From assembly GCA_029564115.1 (NCBI GenBank), contig JAKQQP010000253.1, positions 1-57,972 of the forward strand: a stretch of DNA of 57,972 bases, given 5' to 3'. Shown here one piece after another: positions 51,857-57,972 of the stretch (positions within the stretch are counted from its first letter, which is position 1; every line of letters begins with the position of its first letter). The translations under genes were made by a program, and so were the position numbers. The notes below the pieces were generated by a model. It ran no database searches. It worked only from the letters and a program-made list of their open reading frames with translations, and was not told where the DNA came from. Source of the stretch: Candidatus Rifleibacteriota bacterium. Lineage in GTDB: Bacteria > Riflebacteria > Ozemobacteria > Ozemobacterales > Ozemobacteraceae.

Positions 51857-53740
51857 ATGAAGTCTCTTTCAAACTGCAGGAGCCAGCGGCACGCAGATTT
51901 TGGCGTGCGGGTAATGCTGGTCATGCTGCTGGCAATATTGACGTGTTTGCCGGCCAGCGCAGAAAAACTGGTCGAGCTCAAGGTTGCCGGTTATGGTGCC
52001 AACGGTCTGGTGCTTTTTCCTGCCCATGAAGTTAAAGACTTCAATGTGGTCATGGAAACGCCCGAAGTGGTGCGTGCCGACTTTTATGACTGGGAATTCG
52101 CCGCCTCCAGCACAATCATCCCCGCTCCCCATACGCTGGTTAAATTTATGCGGATCAGTCAGGTAAGCAGTAGCCCTGATGTTGTCAGGGCGGTTGTCGT
52201 TTTTAACGAACCTCTCAAAGTCAGTCCCCGCCGCATCGGTAAAAATCTCGTGCTCGAGACTTCGGCCATTTCAAGGGCTGCAGCAGGCACACTGGCCGCT
52301 TCTGCTGCTGACGCCGGCAGCTCGAAAAGCGTTCTTGATTCAAGGGTTAGTCTGAGCTTTGAGCAGGAAGACCTGATGACCATTCTCAATGCTCTGGCGG
52401 TAAAGTTCAATCTGCGCATTTTTGCCGATTCGGGGGTCAAGGGTCGTTTCAGCGTCAGTGCCCAGGATGTCACTCTGCGTGAAATTCTGAAAAATCTGCT
52501 GCTGCAGAGAAACTTCCAATATGCTCTCAAGGGTCGCGATTTGACTGTCATTTCGCTCGGAACCGACAGCAGCCGCATGGCACGTGAGTTGCTGTTTCGT
52601 GATTTGAGTCTGAAAGATGCTTTGCAGACGCTTTCAAAAATGATGAATGTCAATCTGATCATTCACGAGAGTGTCGTTGATAAAAAAGTGAATTTCTATG
52701 TCGAAAACCTCAATCTCGATGAATTGCTCGATTTGCTGATTGAAACCAGTGGTTTGGTTAAAAAACCGCACAATGATAACACTTTCGTCATTCTTGATCG
52801 TGAAAGTGCCGGCGAATTCGGTAAAAAACAGTATCGCACCTTTAAGCTGGTCAATGCCAAACCCGACGAAGTTGTGAAGATGATCAGTAACAGCAAATCG
52901 TTGAAAGAAAAGATCGATGTGGCGAATTTTTCAATGAATGACCGCATCAACGCCTTATCTGTATATGATACGGTCGAGAACCTCAACCTCATTGAAAAGA
53001 TTATCGAGAGTGTCGATGAAAAAGTTAAACAGGCGGTTATCGAAGTGAAACTCGTTGAAATCAATCGAACCAGTCTGCGCCAGCTTGGTATCAAGCTTGA
53101 CGGCTACAAGGTCGATGTTGCCGATATTGGCCGCCTGCCCAGTAACTATGCGTTGCCAGCCACTCTCGACTTTCTCGAGCAGGAAAGCAAAGCTAAAGTG
53201 CTCGCCAGCCCGAAGATTCGCGCTGTGCATGGCAAAAAAGCCCTGATTAATATCGGTGAGGTTATTCCGGTGCCGTATTTCAGATATGAAAACGCAAGTA
53301 ACAGCTATCTCGGTTATACGCCTCAGGTTTATAAAGAATACCGCGATGTTCAGGTCGGCATCAGACTCGAGGTCACCCCCGAAATCACCCGCGACAACGA
53401 AATCAGCATCAATCTGAATACTACAGTCGATTCGGTTCTCAGTATCAATGAAGACGGCCAGATTCACCGTTCTGAACGCAATACCCAGACTTACGTCAGG
53501 GTCAAGAATGGCGAAACCGTAGTTCTTGGCGGTCTGATCAATCATCAGGGCTCTGAGCAGAAGAACGCTCCTTCTCTCCTTAACAGAGTGCCTCTCTTCA
53601 GAACTCTGCTGACGCACAACAACAACAAGAACACCAATTCGGAAATGATTATGCTTCTGACGCCGCGCCTGGTTAACGTCGATTACCTCGACGAGTCAGA
53701 AGATACTGCTGATGAGGTTTTAACCTCTGATTATCGCTGA
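51857..53740 (+). CDS. outer-membrane secretin, PilQ/GspD type
   Basis: 627 residues with signal peptide (VMLVMLLAILTCLPASA). Order of domains: an AMIN-like beta domain (about 38-130), an Ala/Ser linker, a secretin short domain (STN; LSFEQEDLMTILNALAVKFN, about 160-225), an N1-type repeat (about 230-310), a Secretin_N domain (KQYRTFKLVNAKPDEVVKMI) and the secretin barrel (LASPKIRAVHGKKALINIGE to EMIMLLTPRLV). AMIN plus STN is the PilQ arrangement; no C-terminal S-domain is evident. It forms the multimeric outer-membrane gate. AGGAG lies before the ATG. Downstream is a repeat and then pseudopilin genes. No PilP/GspC partner is seen. Confidence 0.92.
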   Translation: MKSLSNCRSQRHADFGVRVMLVMLLAILTCLPASAEKLVELKVAGYGANGLVLFPAHEVKDFNVVMETPEVVRADFYDWEFAASSTIIPAPHTLVKFMRISQVSSSPDVVRAVVVFNEPLKVSPRRIGKNLVLETSAISRAAAGTLAASAADAGSSKSVLDSRVSLSFEQEDLMTILNALAVKFNLRIFADSGVKGRFSVSAQDVTLREILKNLLLQRNFQYALKGRDLTVISLGTDSSRMARELLFRDLSLKDALQTLSKMMNVNLIIHESVVDKKVNFYVENLNLDELLDLLIETSGLVKKPHNDNTFVILDRESAGEFGKKQYRTFKLVNAKPDEVVKMISNSKSLKEKIDVANFSMNDRINALSVYDTVENLNLIEKIIESVDEKVKQAVIEVKLVEINRTSLRQLGIKLDGYKVDVADIGRLPSNYALPATLDFLEQESKAKVLASPKIRAVHGKKALINIGEVIPVPYFRYENASNSYLGYTPQVYKEYRDVQVGIRLEVTPEITRDNEISINLNTTVDSVLSINEDGQIHRSERNTQTYVRVKNGETVVLGGLINHQGSEQKNAPSLLNRVPLFRTLLTHNNNKNTNSEMIMLLTPRLVNVDYLDESEDTADEVLTSDYR

Positions 53741-53750
53741 GCGTTACCAG

Positions 53751-53919
53751 TGTCATCGCGAGGCATTCGGCAGGATGCCGTGGCGATCTCTGGTTCAGTG
53801 GCTGATAGCAAAAGTTTCGGAGTCGGACTAATGATCTGTAGCGTCTGTCATTGCGAGGAGCGTAGCGACGAAGCAATCTCTCATAATCTCGTTGCCAGGA
53901 GAGATTACTCGCAATGACA
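53751..53919. repeat. family A copies after the secretin gene
   Basis: 53751-53790 is a worn copy (TCATCGCGAGGCATTCGGCA). 53846-53919 is the best palindrome of the family: TGTCATTGCGAG at 53846-53857 and its perfect complement at 53908-53919, with AGCGTAGCGACGAAGCAATC in between. It fills the gap to the next pseudopilin gene. Confidence 0.85.
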
Positions 53920-53942
53920 ATTGGTAATGAAGGTAAATTGAT

Positions 53943-54692
53943 ATGAAAATTAAAGATGGAAAAGGCTTTGCAGTTATTGAGCTGCTGATTACGTTGCTGA
54001 TCATCTCTGCGTTGCTTATTTTCGCCGTCGATGAATACCGGCGTTACATCAACAGCACTCGCATTACCAGAGCCCGCGCCGATATCGAAGAGCTGGTCAA
54101 GGCTGTGCGGCTTTATAACATCAAAGAGGCAAAACAGTTCTCTGTCGAGGTTTTTTCGCCACAGGCCCTGGGGAATTTTGTCGGTCGATATCTCGAAAAA
54201 GAACCGCCCCGCGACCCCTGGGGGCTTTATTATCAACATGCGCCGGCTCTTGGGGTAGTGTTTTCATGTGGCCCTGATGGTTTGCCGCAGACGACCAACC
54301 GGTCTGGCCTGAGTGACGATATCGTTATGAGCTATATGCCTCAGGGCTTTTTTATCACTCGCGCCGACTATGTCGATGCCAATTTTAATAACCGCGTCGA
54401 TTTCAGCGATTATGTCGAACTCACTTTTTCGCGGCCGGCGACCATGACAGATCCGCTGGTTTATGATTTCGAGACCGCATTCCCAGAACGGGCACTCGGC
54501 TCGGCTTTGATACGGCCGGACGAAAATCCCTTCAAGGCTAAAATCGAATTCGCTCCGCCTGATGCCCCTTCGGTGGTGCCCGGTAAGACCAGACTCTATC
54601 CCCGGGAATTTATCGAATCGATTCGGGATTTTTCGCCAACCCCGAGAGTTTTGCAGCGCGTCGATAACCTGGTGATCGATAAGCGGCGCTGA
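53943..54692 (+). CDS. GspG/H-like pseudopilin with C-terminal extension
   Basis: 249 residues. Prepilin leader KIKDGKG then FAVIELLITLLIISALLIFA; cleavage is expected between Gly and Phe, and Glu5 is present. A GspG-like core follows (RARADIEELVKAVRLYNIKE, DPWGLYY, FSCGPDGLPQ, DDIVMSY). From about residue 138 a second part starts: ITRADYVDANFNNRVDFSDY, then VELTFSRPA. This shares the Asp-x-Asn...Val-Asp loop and the L-x-FSR segment with the three tandem pseudopilins downstream. It is the most diverged of the four. GAAGG before the ATG. An 820-base gap with repeats separates it from the next gene. Confidence 0.85.
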   Translation: MKIKDGKGFAVIELLITLLIISALLIFAVDEYRRYINSTRITRARADIEELVKAVRLYNIKEAKQFSVEVFSPQALGNFVGRYLEKEPPRDPWGLYYQHAPALGVVFSCGPDGLPQTTNRSGLSDDIVMSYMPQGFFITRADYVDANFNNRVDFSDYVELTFSRPATMTDPLVYDFETAFPERALGSALIRPDENPFKAKIEFAPPDAPSVVPGKTRLYPREFIESIRDFSPTPRVLQRVDNLVIDKRR

Positions 54693-54694
54693 TG

Positions 54695-54749
54695 GCCGCG
54701 GATGAACACATAAAGATTAGCCACGGATGAACACGGATAGACACGGATG
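54695..54749. repeat. family C copies (CCACGGATGAACAC) after the pseudopilin gene
   Basis: Reversed family C copies: GCGGATGAACAC at 54698, then CCACGGATGAACACGGATAG and ACACGGATG, just after the stop at 54692. This opens the 820-base gap 54693-55512; the stretch 54750-55001 shows no gene, hairpin or repeat that I recognise. Confidence 0.7.
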
Positions 54750-55001
54750 TTGAAGAAAAGAATGCCCGAAGAGCTTTGATGAATTTTTAAATCTTTGCTG
54801 ATTTTGATTGATTGTCGACGAACGCGCAAAGAAATCCTTGATGTTTTTGCGGGTAAAAGAGTAAGAGAGTAAGAGGGGCTGGGGTGCTCTTGTTGAGCCG
54901 GGTAAAAAACAAGTAATTGCAGTCAGGCGATCGGATCTTTATGGCAAAAGCAGAGGCGTTCGCTTTTAAATAATTTGCAAATAATTATTCTGTCGCAAGT
55001 T

Positions 55002-55031
55002 TTGTCGGAATAATAAAAAATTCTCTATTTT
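55002..55031 (+). promoter_or_regulatory. possible promoter of the small RNA candidate
   Basis: TTGTCG (55002-55007), 18 bases, TATTTT (55026-55031). It would start a transcript just before the stem at 55043. Both boxes are partial matches. Confidence 0.35.
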
Positions 55032-55037
55032 TCTCTT

Positions 55038-55150
55038 GAAAATTTCCCTATTGAGGTAAAATAACCTCAAAATTTACAGGGAAAAACTTCGCAAGATGTG
55101 TGTGTTAAAAACACACTATGTTTGTAATTTTAACATAGTGTGTTTTTTTT
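55038..55150 (+). ncRNA. candidate small structured RNA, ~113 nt
   Basis: Nested stems TTTCCCT/AGGGAAA (55043-55049 with 55078-55084) and TTGAGGT/ACCTCAA (55051-55057 with 55064-55070, six-base loop) are followed by a 15-bp terminator hairpin and T run at 55108-55150. A possible promoter lies just upstream. No ribosome site and start codon fit a small protein, and it lies between two pseudopilin genes in the same direction. It could be a trans-acting RNA or a leader that ends early. Not matched to any family I know. Confidence 0.42.
55108..55150 (+). terminator. strong intrinsic terminator upstream of the tandem pseudopilins
   Basis: A perfect 15-base stem (AAAACACACTATGTT at 55108-55122 with 55132-55146), nine-base loop and eight T in a row. 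It is far from any protein gene stop, which points to a non-coding transcript. Confidence 0.85.
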
Positions 55151-55216
55151 GTTCTATTCCTGTTGCATAGTTGTTGGTTTTGTTTGTGCTGAATGCCAGT
55201 AAGCAGATTGTTTTGT

Positions 55217-55359
<143 letters not shown>

Positions 55360-55452
55360 TTTTCCTTAAGCCTCTTGCGGAGTGGTGAAAATTTCCTTAT
55401 AAGAGATAAAGAAATATTTATTTGTTTTTTAAATAAATAGTTGGTTAAAAAG

Positions 55453-55481
55453 TTGACTTGCTTGTGTTTATGGGTTATCAA
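55453..55481 (+). promoter_or_regulatory. sigma-70-type promoter of the tandem pseudopilin operon
   Basis: TTGACT (55453-55458), a 17-base spacer and TATCAA (55476-55481), 31 bases before the TTG start at 55513. It lies inside the open frame upstream of that start, which argues for the shorter protein. Confidence 0.6.
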
Positions 55482-55512
55482 AGTAGGTTTCAGCGTGTAC
55501 ACGGAGGTCATT

Positions 55513-56253
55513 TTGTACAACAGGTCTGCGTTCACTTTGATTGAATTGTTAGTGGTGATCACCATTCTGGTCATTCTGGTCGGAGCGGCGCTGCCATATG
55601 TTCAGAATTATGTCGCCGAAAGCCGTTTTGCCAAAGCCAAGGCGGACCTTGAAGAGATGAAGAAGGCTCTGGCTGTTTACGAAACCCGTGAAGGCGATTA
55701 CAACAGCACTACAGTCCATGAGTTGGCCGGGCGCTATCTGAACAATTCTCCCGTAGACCCGTGGGGCAAGGCATATGTAGTGGCAACCGGCGCCGGTATC
55801 GTTTTCTCGGCCGGGCCTGATCGCATCGAAAATAATTTCGACGACATTGCAGTTAACTATCAGCCACCATTGGCGCTGGTTTCGGTGAAGTGGGTAGATG
55901 CCAATAATTCAGGTGCGGTTGACGCACAAAATCAAAATGACTACCTGCAATTGAATTTTTCGCGCAAACTGGTGGCGACCAGCCCTGCTCTCATAGACCC
56001 TGATGGGGCGCATCGCTACTTCAACTGGACATCTGGCAACGACATTTCGACTGCTTTCGACTGGGCAGCATTTCAGCTTGACTCTTCGGGCAAAATAATT
56101 ATTTTACCCGTTGCGGACGGTACTAAAGATGGTTTCGGGCCGGGCAGCGACAGTCTTTGGGTTGCTGACGGTGCCGGAGTTAGAGATTTTGCACCAGGTG
56201 AAGGAAATTACTGTATAACCAGTCAAAATGTGCCGATAGTTTCTCTAAGGTAA
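55513..56253 (+). CDS. tandem pseudopilin 1: GspG-like core plus Asp-x-Asn-loop module
   Basis: 246 residues. I start at the TTG 55513, with GGAGG at 55503-55507, giving a short leader MYNRSA then FTLIELLVVITILVILVGAA; Ala replaces the usual Gly before the cleavage site. The GspG core has ETREGDYNSTTVHELAGRYL, DPWGKAY, FSAGPDR and DDI. The added C-terminal module begins YQPPLALVSVKWVDANNSGA, with a calcium-type loop DANNSGAVD and LNFSRKL, and ends with a DGAGVRDFAPGEGNY segment. It is the first of three tandem paralogues. Role: probably a structural or minor pilin of the system whose secretin and platform lie upstream. The longer upstream start (55441) is rejected. Confidence 0.85.
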   Translation: MYNRSAFTLIELLVVITILVILVGAALPYVQNYVAESRFAKAKADLEEMKKALAVYETREGDYNSTTVHELAGRYLNNSPVDPWGKAYVVATGAGIVFSAGPDRIENNFDDIAVNYQPPLALVSVKWVDANNSGAVDAQNQNDYLQLNFSRKLVATSPALIDPDGAHRYFNWTSGNDISTAFDWAAFQLDSSGKIIILPVADGTKDGFGPGSDSLWVADGAGVRDFAPGEGNYCITSQNVPIVSLR

Positions 56254-56283
56254 TTATTCTCGCAATAAGGAGATTTGTGTTTT

Positions 56284-57045
56284 ATGGTTAGAAGAGGTTT
56301 TACGTTGATTGAACTGCTGGTGGTCATTACCATCCTGGCAATTCTCGCTGGCGCAGCGCTGCCCTACGTGCAGAATTACGTCGCCGAGTCGCGCATTGCC
56401 AAGGCCAAAACCGATCTTGAAGAGATCGCCCGCGCTCTTGCCGTCTACGAGACCCGCGAAGGTGAATATGCCAAAGATACCGTTGCCGACCTTACCGGCC
56501 GCTATCTGAACAAGTCGCCGATCGACCCCTGGGGCTCAGAATACAAAGTGTCTGTCGATAACGGAACCGTTTATTCAAAAGGCCCTGACCGCAAAGATAC
56601 CACTGATGCCGAACAGTATGGTTACGACAATATTGTGGTGCCCTACCAGCCGCCTCTTGCTCTCGTCAGCGTTAAATGGGTCGATAAAAACCAGTCTGGC
56701 GCCGTCGATACTCAGAACGTCAGCGACGAACTGCACCTGACTTTCAGCCGCAAACTCGGTGTTACTTCAGCAGCTCTTGCGAATTTTGGTCCGCAGATAT
56801 ACTTGAACGGCGTCACTAAAATTCATGACGGCACAGCGGCTGTTGTTGGCCTTCCGGCAGATTATGCTCCGATTCTGGTAGGCTCGAGCAAAGTGCTCGT
56901 TTACAAAATTAATGCAGATCCAGCTTTCACCCCGGGTGGTGATTATCTTGTCGTAACTGATGGTCACGGAGTTATTTTCGATAACGCTACCCCGAACCCG
57001 AACTGTTGTATAGGCAATCAGAAAGCTTACATTCTGCCGCAATAA
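56284..57045 (+). CDS. tandem pseudopilin 2: GspG-like core plus Asp-x-Asn-loop module
   Basis: 253 residues. Leader MVRRG then FTLIELLVVITILAILAGAA, a textbook prepilin peptidase site. The core has ETREGEYAKDTVADLTGRYL, DPWG at 81-84, YSKGPDR and DNIVV. The extra module (about 121-253) has WVDKNQSGAVD at 132-142, ELHLTFSRKL, and ends DGHGVIFDNATPNPNCC with a vicinal Cys pair. AAGGAG (56267-56272) lies 11 bases before the ATG 56284; an in-frame TTG at 56275 is too close to it. It follows pseudopilin 1 by 30 bases and lies 23 bases before pseudopilin 3. Confidence 0.88.
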   Translation: MVRRGFTLIELLVVITILAILAGAALPYVQNYVAESRIAKAKTDLEEIARALAVYETREGEYAKDTVADLTGRYLNKSPIDPWGSEYKVSVDNGTVYSKGPDRKDTTDAEQYGYDNIVVPYQPPLALVSVKWVDKNQSGAVDTQNVSDELHLTFSRKLGVTSAALANFGPQIYLNGVTKIHDGTAAVVGLPADYAPILVGSSKVLVYKINADPAFTPGGDYLVVTDGHGVIFDNATPNPNCCIGNQKAYILPQ

Positions 57046-57068
57046 GCCTGACTCAAAGGAGAGGAAAA

Positions 57069-57794
57069 ATGCGAAAAGGTTTCACTCTGATCGAACTTCT
57101 GGTGGTCATTACCATTCTAGCTGTTCTCGCCGGTGCTGCTCTGCCGTATGTGCAGAACTACGTCGAAGAGGCTCGCATTGCCAAAGCAAAAACCGATCTC
57201 GAAGAGATCGCCCGCGCTCTGGCTGTTTATGAAACCCGCGAGGGTGAATACGAAGCTGACACTGTAAAAGATCTTACTGGTCGCTACTTGAACAAGGCTC
57301 CTATTGACCCCTGGGGCAGCGAATACAAGATTTCGACTGATGCCGGAACTGTTTATTCTCTCGGTCCTAACCGTAGAGATAGTGGTGATGACGCCTATGA
57401 CAATATTGTCGTGTCTTACCAGCCGCCCCTTGCTCTTGTAAGTGTTAAGTGGGTCGATAAAAACCAATCTGGCGCCGTCGATATTCAGAACGTCAGTGAT
57501 GAATTGCATCTGAATTTCAGCCGCAAATTCGGTGACGCTATAACCGACGATCTTGCAGTTATTTGTACCAAGATTTTTGTTGATACCGATAACAAACTTT
57601 CTGCTATTGTAGAAGCGACCCCTTCTATCGTGGCTTCAAAAATTCTGGTCTATAAAATCAGTCAAAACGGTGCGTTTGCGCCTGGGCAGTCTTATCTGAC
57701 GGTTACCAATTCTCACGGTGTAATTTTCGACCGCGCTACTCCGAGCCGGAACTATTGTCTGGCAAATCAGAATGTCAGAATTCTCCCGCAGTAA
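57069..57794 (+). CDS. tandem pseudopilin 3: GspG-like core plus Asp-x-Asn-loop module
   Basis: 241 residues. Leader MRKG then FTLIELLVVITILAVLAGAA. Very close to pseudopilin 2 over the first 150 residues (VQNYVEEARIAKAKTDLEEI, GRYLNKAPIDPWGSEYK), with WVDKNQSGAVD and ELHLNFSRKF. The last 90 residues differ more, but the closing SHGVIFDRATP segment is kept. GGAGAGG just before the ATG at 57069 fixes the start; the longer upstream frame overlaps pseudopilin 2. The pattern of a constant N-terminus and a varying C-terminus suggests duplication followed by divergence of the exposed face. Confidence 0.9.
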   Translation: MRKGFTLIELLVVITILAVLAGAALPYVQNYVEEARIAKAKTDLEEIARALAVYETREGEYEADTVKDLTGRYLNKAPIDPWGSEYKISTDAGTVYSLGPNRRDSGDDAYDNIVVSYQPPLALVSVKWVDKNQSGAVDIQNVSDELHLNFSRKFGDAITDDLAVICTKIFVDTDNKLSAIVEATPSIVASKILVYKISQNGAFAPGQSYLTVTNSHGVIFDRATPSRNYCLANQNVRILPQ

Positions 57795-57972
57795 TTTTGA
57801 GATTTGGCGAAACTGGTACACTTATTGCTGGTTAAATTAATGAAGCTGATAAATAAATATTTATTTTCGCTAAGGTTTTAAAGGTTCTGTTTTCAGATCA
57901 CTGAATCTCTATACCAGGAGGTGCAGAGGGCAGGCAGGCGGTTGAATCGCCGGGTCTGTCGACAGAAAGTGT
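57795..57972 (+). other. non-coding tail at window edge, possible next gene start
   Basis: No terminator follows pseudopilin 3. AGGAGG at 57916-57921 is followed by an open frame to the edge (GTG at 57920 or TTG at 57942 as possible starts), and a 12-base palindrome TCTGTCGACAGA lies at 57955-57966. Too short to call a gene or RNA. Confidence 0.25.

Noticed and set aside
57914..57972. Possible start of an RNase P RNA at the right edge (GGAGG...GAAAGT)
   Set aside because: The conserved GAGGAAAGTCC core is not matched and the sequence is cut off; cannot be supported.

Overview
The window looks like a chromosomal segment from a Gram-negative bacterium of about 50% GC. It carries a PilQ/GspD secretin, several lipoproteins, a Slt-type murein transglycosylase and sigma-54. 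The mix of folate-dependent TrmFO, an EF-G-2-like GTPase, CdaA/YbbR, dprA-smg-topA gene order and many GspG-like pseudopilins fits a little-studied uncultivated lineage. Candidatus Riflebacteria is my best guess, from memory of such gene content and not from any search. No rRNA, tRNA, CRISPR array, prophage or transposase gene was found.

Layout: 1-1235 holds a truncated DJ-1/PfpI gene, a zinc-ribbon protein and YjbQ. 1345-8647 encodes secreted proteins: two carboxypeptidase-regulatory-like lipoproteins (the second frameshifted), a small exported protein and an M16-like protein without its zinc motif. 8749-17466 is a long minus-strand run, yebC-ruvA-ruvB-mutS-DUF2325-sigma70. A flavoprotein gene (minus) then precedes an eight-gene plus-strand operon, dapA-cdaA-cdaR-HEAT-dprA-smg-topA-trmFO (18654-29233), which links cell-wall precursor synthesis, c-di-AMP synthesis, DNA uptake/topology and tRNA modification. 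It ends at a two-way terminator facing a 1,493-residue PKD-type lipoprotein. 34057-39247 holds a hypothetical gene, the EF-G-like GTPase and a lytic transglycosylase. 39314-39697 holds a tiny membrane protein and an excisionase-like HTH protein. Then follow a STAS protein, a TPR protein, glmS, mutS2 and rpoN. From 48965 to the right edge lies part of a type II secretion/type IV pilus-like system: an export-domain protein, a GspG-like pseudopilin, GspF, the secretin and four more pseudopilins. The last three are tandem paralogues with an added C-terminal module of about 110-130 residues.

The intergenic DNA is unusual. Three interspersed repeat families recur in the gaps: (A) palindromic copies related to TCATTGCGAGCGTAGCGAAG; (B) runs of the heptamer TATCCAC, often beside A; (C) copies of GAGTTCATCCGTGG. 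One family-C array supplies the start codon of mutS2. Two non-coding stretches look like structured elements: a 243-bp insert that appears to have split the gspF terminator with an 18-bp duplication, and a roughly 113-nt two-stem RNA candidate with its own promoter and terminator just before the tandem pseudopilins. The tandem pseudopilins with their shared Asp-x-Asn-x-Ser-Gly loop are the best candidate for an undescribed system.
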